Shown: positions 62,821 to 64,000 of the stretch, piece after piece
How the letters are laid out: every line of letters begins with the position of its first letter
How positions within the stretch are numbered: the first letter of the stretch is position 1
Assembly (NCBI GenBank): GCA_963762165.1
Contig: CAVXJN010000003.1
Coordinates: 1,302,001 to 1,366,000, forward strand
Length of the DNA: 64,000 bases
DNA from: CAVXJN01 sp963762165
Lineage (GTDB): Bacteria > Pseudomonadota > Gammaproteobacteria > JASBUN01
Reading direction: 5' to 3'
Program-made: the position numbers and the translations under genes
The notes under the pieces: generated by a model
The model's database searches: none
The model's input: only the letters and a program-made list of their open reading frames with translations
Told to the model about the DNA's origin: nothing

Positions 62821-64000
62821 TGCGTTTGCTTCCAAAGCAAATAGACGTAAATATTCCATAAGCGATGACCATGATCCCGTTGCCGACTGCGATGCTGGAC
62901 AACCAGTTGGTTGACGAACGACGTGCGGAACGGATGTCGAACGCTCACCAAAAGTCGTAAAAGCTCGTCCCCCAGTTTGCCCCGAAACCACGAGTGAATC
63001 GGAACTCCGAACCCCTGCTTTCTGCGCCGCCAGATTTCGTCCGGCAAATAACCTAGAAAACAGGAACGGAGAAGTTTTTTCCCGGTCCACGCGGATCGGT
63101 GCCAGCTTCGTGGAAACGAAAACGCCAATTCAATGACCTTGTGATCGAGAAACGGCTCTCGAGTTTCAAGCGAATGGGCCATCGAGGCGCGGTCGACTTT
63201 CGTCAATATATCTTGGGGAAGGTATACCAAAGCATCGGCATACATCATTTGCAGAAGATCGTCAGAACGGGCTACTTCAGGCAAATTGGGCGCTTTGTGT
63301 CCCTTGGAAGCGAGATCCGGCGCCAGTGTCGAAAACATCCTCTCCGAGTATAGCACTGGGGCTATGTAAGGATTTTCGGACGATTGCCGATCCAATACAT
63401 CGACGAACAAATGAGCTTTTTTAAGTAAGCTACGACTATGATGGGACGCCGGTTCCGGTAGCATTCGTATGCTACGTTCGGCAGTCTTTCTTAAGAATTT
63501 CGGTAAGCGACTATACCATCGCAGAATTGTCTTCGCTTGATAGCGCTGGTACCCACTAAACAACTCGTCTCCGCCGTCTCCCGCGAGCGCCACCTTTACG
63601 TGGCGGGATGCTAGCTCTGAAACCAGTGCGGTGGGTAGGATCGAAGAATCGGAGAATGGCTGCCCCACGTGATCCAGGATCAGACGATCTAGGCTCTCCG
63701 GAGTCCAGGAGTCAAGAACTTGCTCGTGATGATTTGTTTGAAAATGGGACGCGACCTGACGCGCGTAAAGTCGCTCATCGAAAGTTTCGTCGGAAAAGCC
63801 AATAGTGAAGGTCTCCGCGGCTAGGCCAAGATCCTTCGCTACGATCGCCGTAATAAGTGATGAATCAATGCCACCGGAAAGAAAGGTTCCCAGCGGTACA
63901 TCCGCCACTAGGCGATTTTTTACCGCAGATTGGAGTGTCGAATGAAGTTGTTCGCACGCTGCTGTTCTGGCTACCCCTAAACTTTCGAGCGACAGTTCCC
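62817..64000 (-). CDS. asnB: Asparagine synthase (glutamine-hydrolysing)-like protein AsnB (partial, 5' end outside window)
   Basis: About 394 codons of the C-terminal synthetase domain are present; the N-terminal glutaminase domain lies beyond the window. The PP-loop ATP site FLSGGIDSS follows VADVPLG, and ALAGDGGDELFSGYQRY, ILTKVDRASMAHSLETREPFLDH and QGFGVPIHSWFRG are classic AsnB motifs. The frame stays open to the edge. In polysaccharide clusters AsnB-like enzymes often amidate sugars or act in unknown transfers, so free asparagine synthesis is not assured. Confidence 0.88.
   Translation of the reverse strand, partial: ELSLESLGVARTAACEQLHSTLQSAVKNRLVADVPLGTFLSGGIDSSLITAIVAKDLGLAAETFTIGFSDETFDERLYARQVASHFQTNHHEQVLDSWTPESLDRLILDHVGQPFSDSSILPTALVSELASRHVKVALAGDGGDELFSGYQRYQAKTILRWYSRLPKFLRKTAERSIRMLPEPASHHSRSLLKKAHLFVDVLDRQSSENPYIAPVLYSERMFSTLAPDLASKGHKAPNLPEVARSDDLLQMMYADALVYLPQDILTKVDRASMAHSLETREPFLDHKVIELAFSFPRSWHRSAWTGKKLLRSCFLGYLPDEIWRRRKQGFGVPIHSWFRGKLGDELLRLLVSVRHPFRTSFVNQLVVQHRSRQRDHGHRLWNIYVYLLWKQTQ

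Noticed and set aside
1..64000. tRNA, 5S/16S/23S rRNA, CRISPR array, IS element, prophage or toxin-antitoxin pair
   Set aside because: No cloverleaf, spaced repeats, transposase, integrase or phage-type genes were seen in any intergenic stretch or frame.

Overview
The window is a 64-kb stretch of a GC-rich gammaproteobacterial chromosome. The evidence is its gene order: lptB-lptA-lptC-kdsC-kdsD-antiporter facing mlaFED..CB-ibaG-murA-hisGDC-algW, then nif3, petABC, sspAB, dolP/yraN/lpoA, rsmI-rnpB, the complete mraZ-to-ftsZ division and cell-wall (dcw) cluster, lpxC, dciA, secA, argJ, mutT, yacG, zapD, coaE and pilDCB. This order is close to that of Pseudomonas and of deep-branching gammaproteobacteria. 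The presence of murB, a cytochrome bc1 operon, short-form HisG and a TolC-like gene inside the mla operon argues for a free-living, non-enteric lineage; I cannot name the genus.

Layout. 1-4.3 kb: LPS transport and Kdo synthesis, minus strand. 4.5-9.6 kb: a DUF72-like gene and the Mla retrograde/anterograde phospholipid transport operon, with an outer-membrane TolC-like gene between mlaD and mlaC. 9.6-10.1 kb: relic of a deleted ABC-2 exporter (yadGH type). 10.2-14.9 kb: ibaG, murA, hisG, hisD, hisC. 14.9-17 kb: periplasmic protease AlgW/DegS and a Nif3-like protein. 17.2-21.6 kb: Rieske/cytochrome b/cytochrome c1, SspA/SspB, macrodomain protein. 21.6-26.2 kb (minus): FAD-linked oxidase, BON lipoprotein, YraN, LpoA. 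26.4-27.8 kb: RsmI and the RNase P RNA. 27.9-45.9 kb: dcw cluster, preceded by a four-repeat MraZ operator. 46.1-54.2 kb: lpxC, dciA (minus), M23 peptidase, secA, argJ, Nudix/ThiE-like fusion, small membrane protein. 54.4-60.1 kb (minus): yacG, zapD, coaE, pilD, pilC, pilB. 60.5-64 kb (minus): a visibly more AT-rich surface-polysaccharide segment (flippase, glycosyltransferase, asparagine synthetase cut by the window edge).

Most of the window serves one theme, building the Gram-negative envelope: peptidoglycan precursors and septum, LPS synthesis and transport, phospholipid balance, Sec export and type IV pilus assembly.

The most striking property of the sequence is a dense block of about 34 apparent single-base frameshifts from roughly 36.19 to 43.03 kb, running through murD, ftsW, murG, murC, murB, ddl and ftsQ, with isolated ones in hisD, sspB, ftsZ, pilD and pilC. 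Every one of these genes remains readable end to end once the frame is switched, and most switches sit at short G, C or T runs. I read them as consensus errors, not gene loss, and I annotate these genes as CDS spanning the shifts. The yadGH relic is different: it has lost key residues and a large internal segment and is a genuine pseudogene. I found no tRNA, rRNA 16S/23S/5S, CRISPR array, insertion sequence or prophage, and no clearly new multi-gene system.
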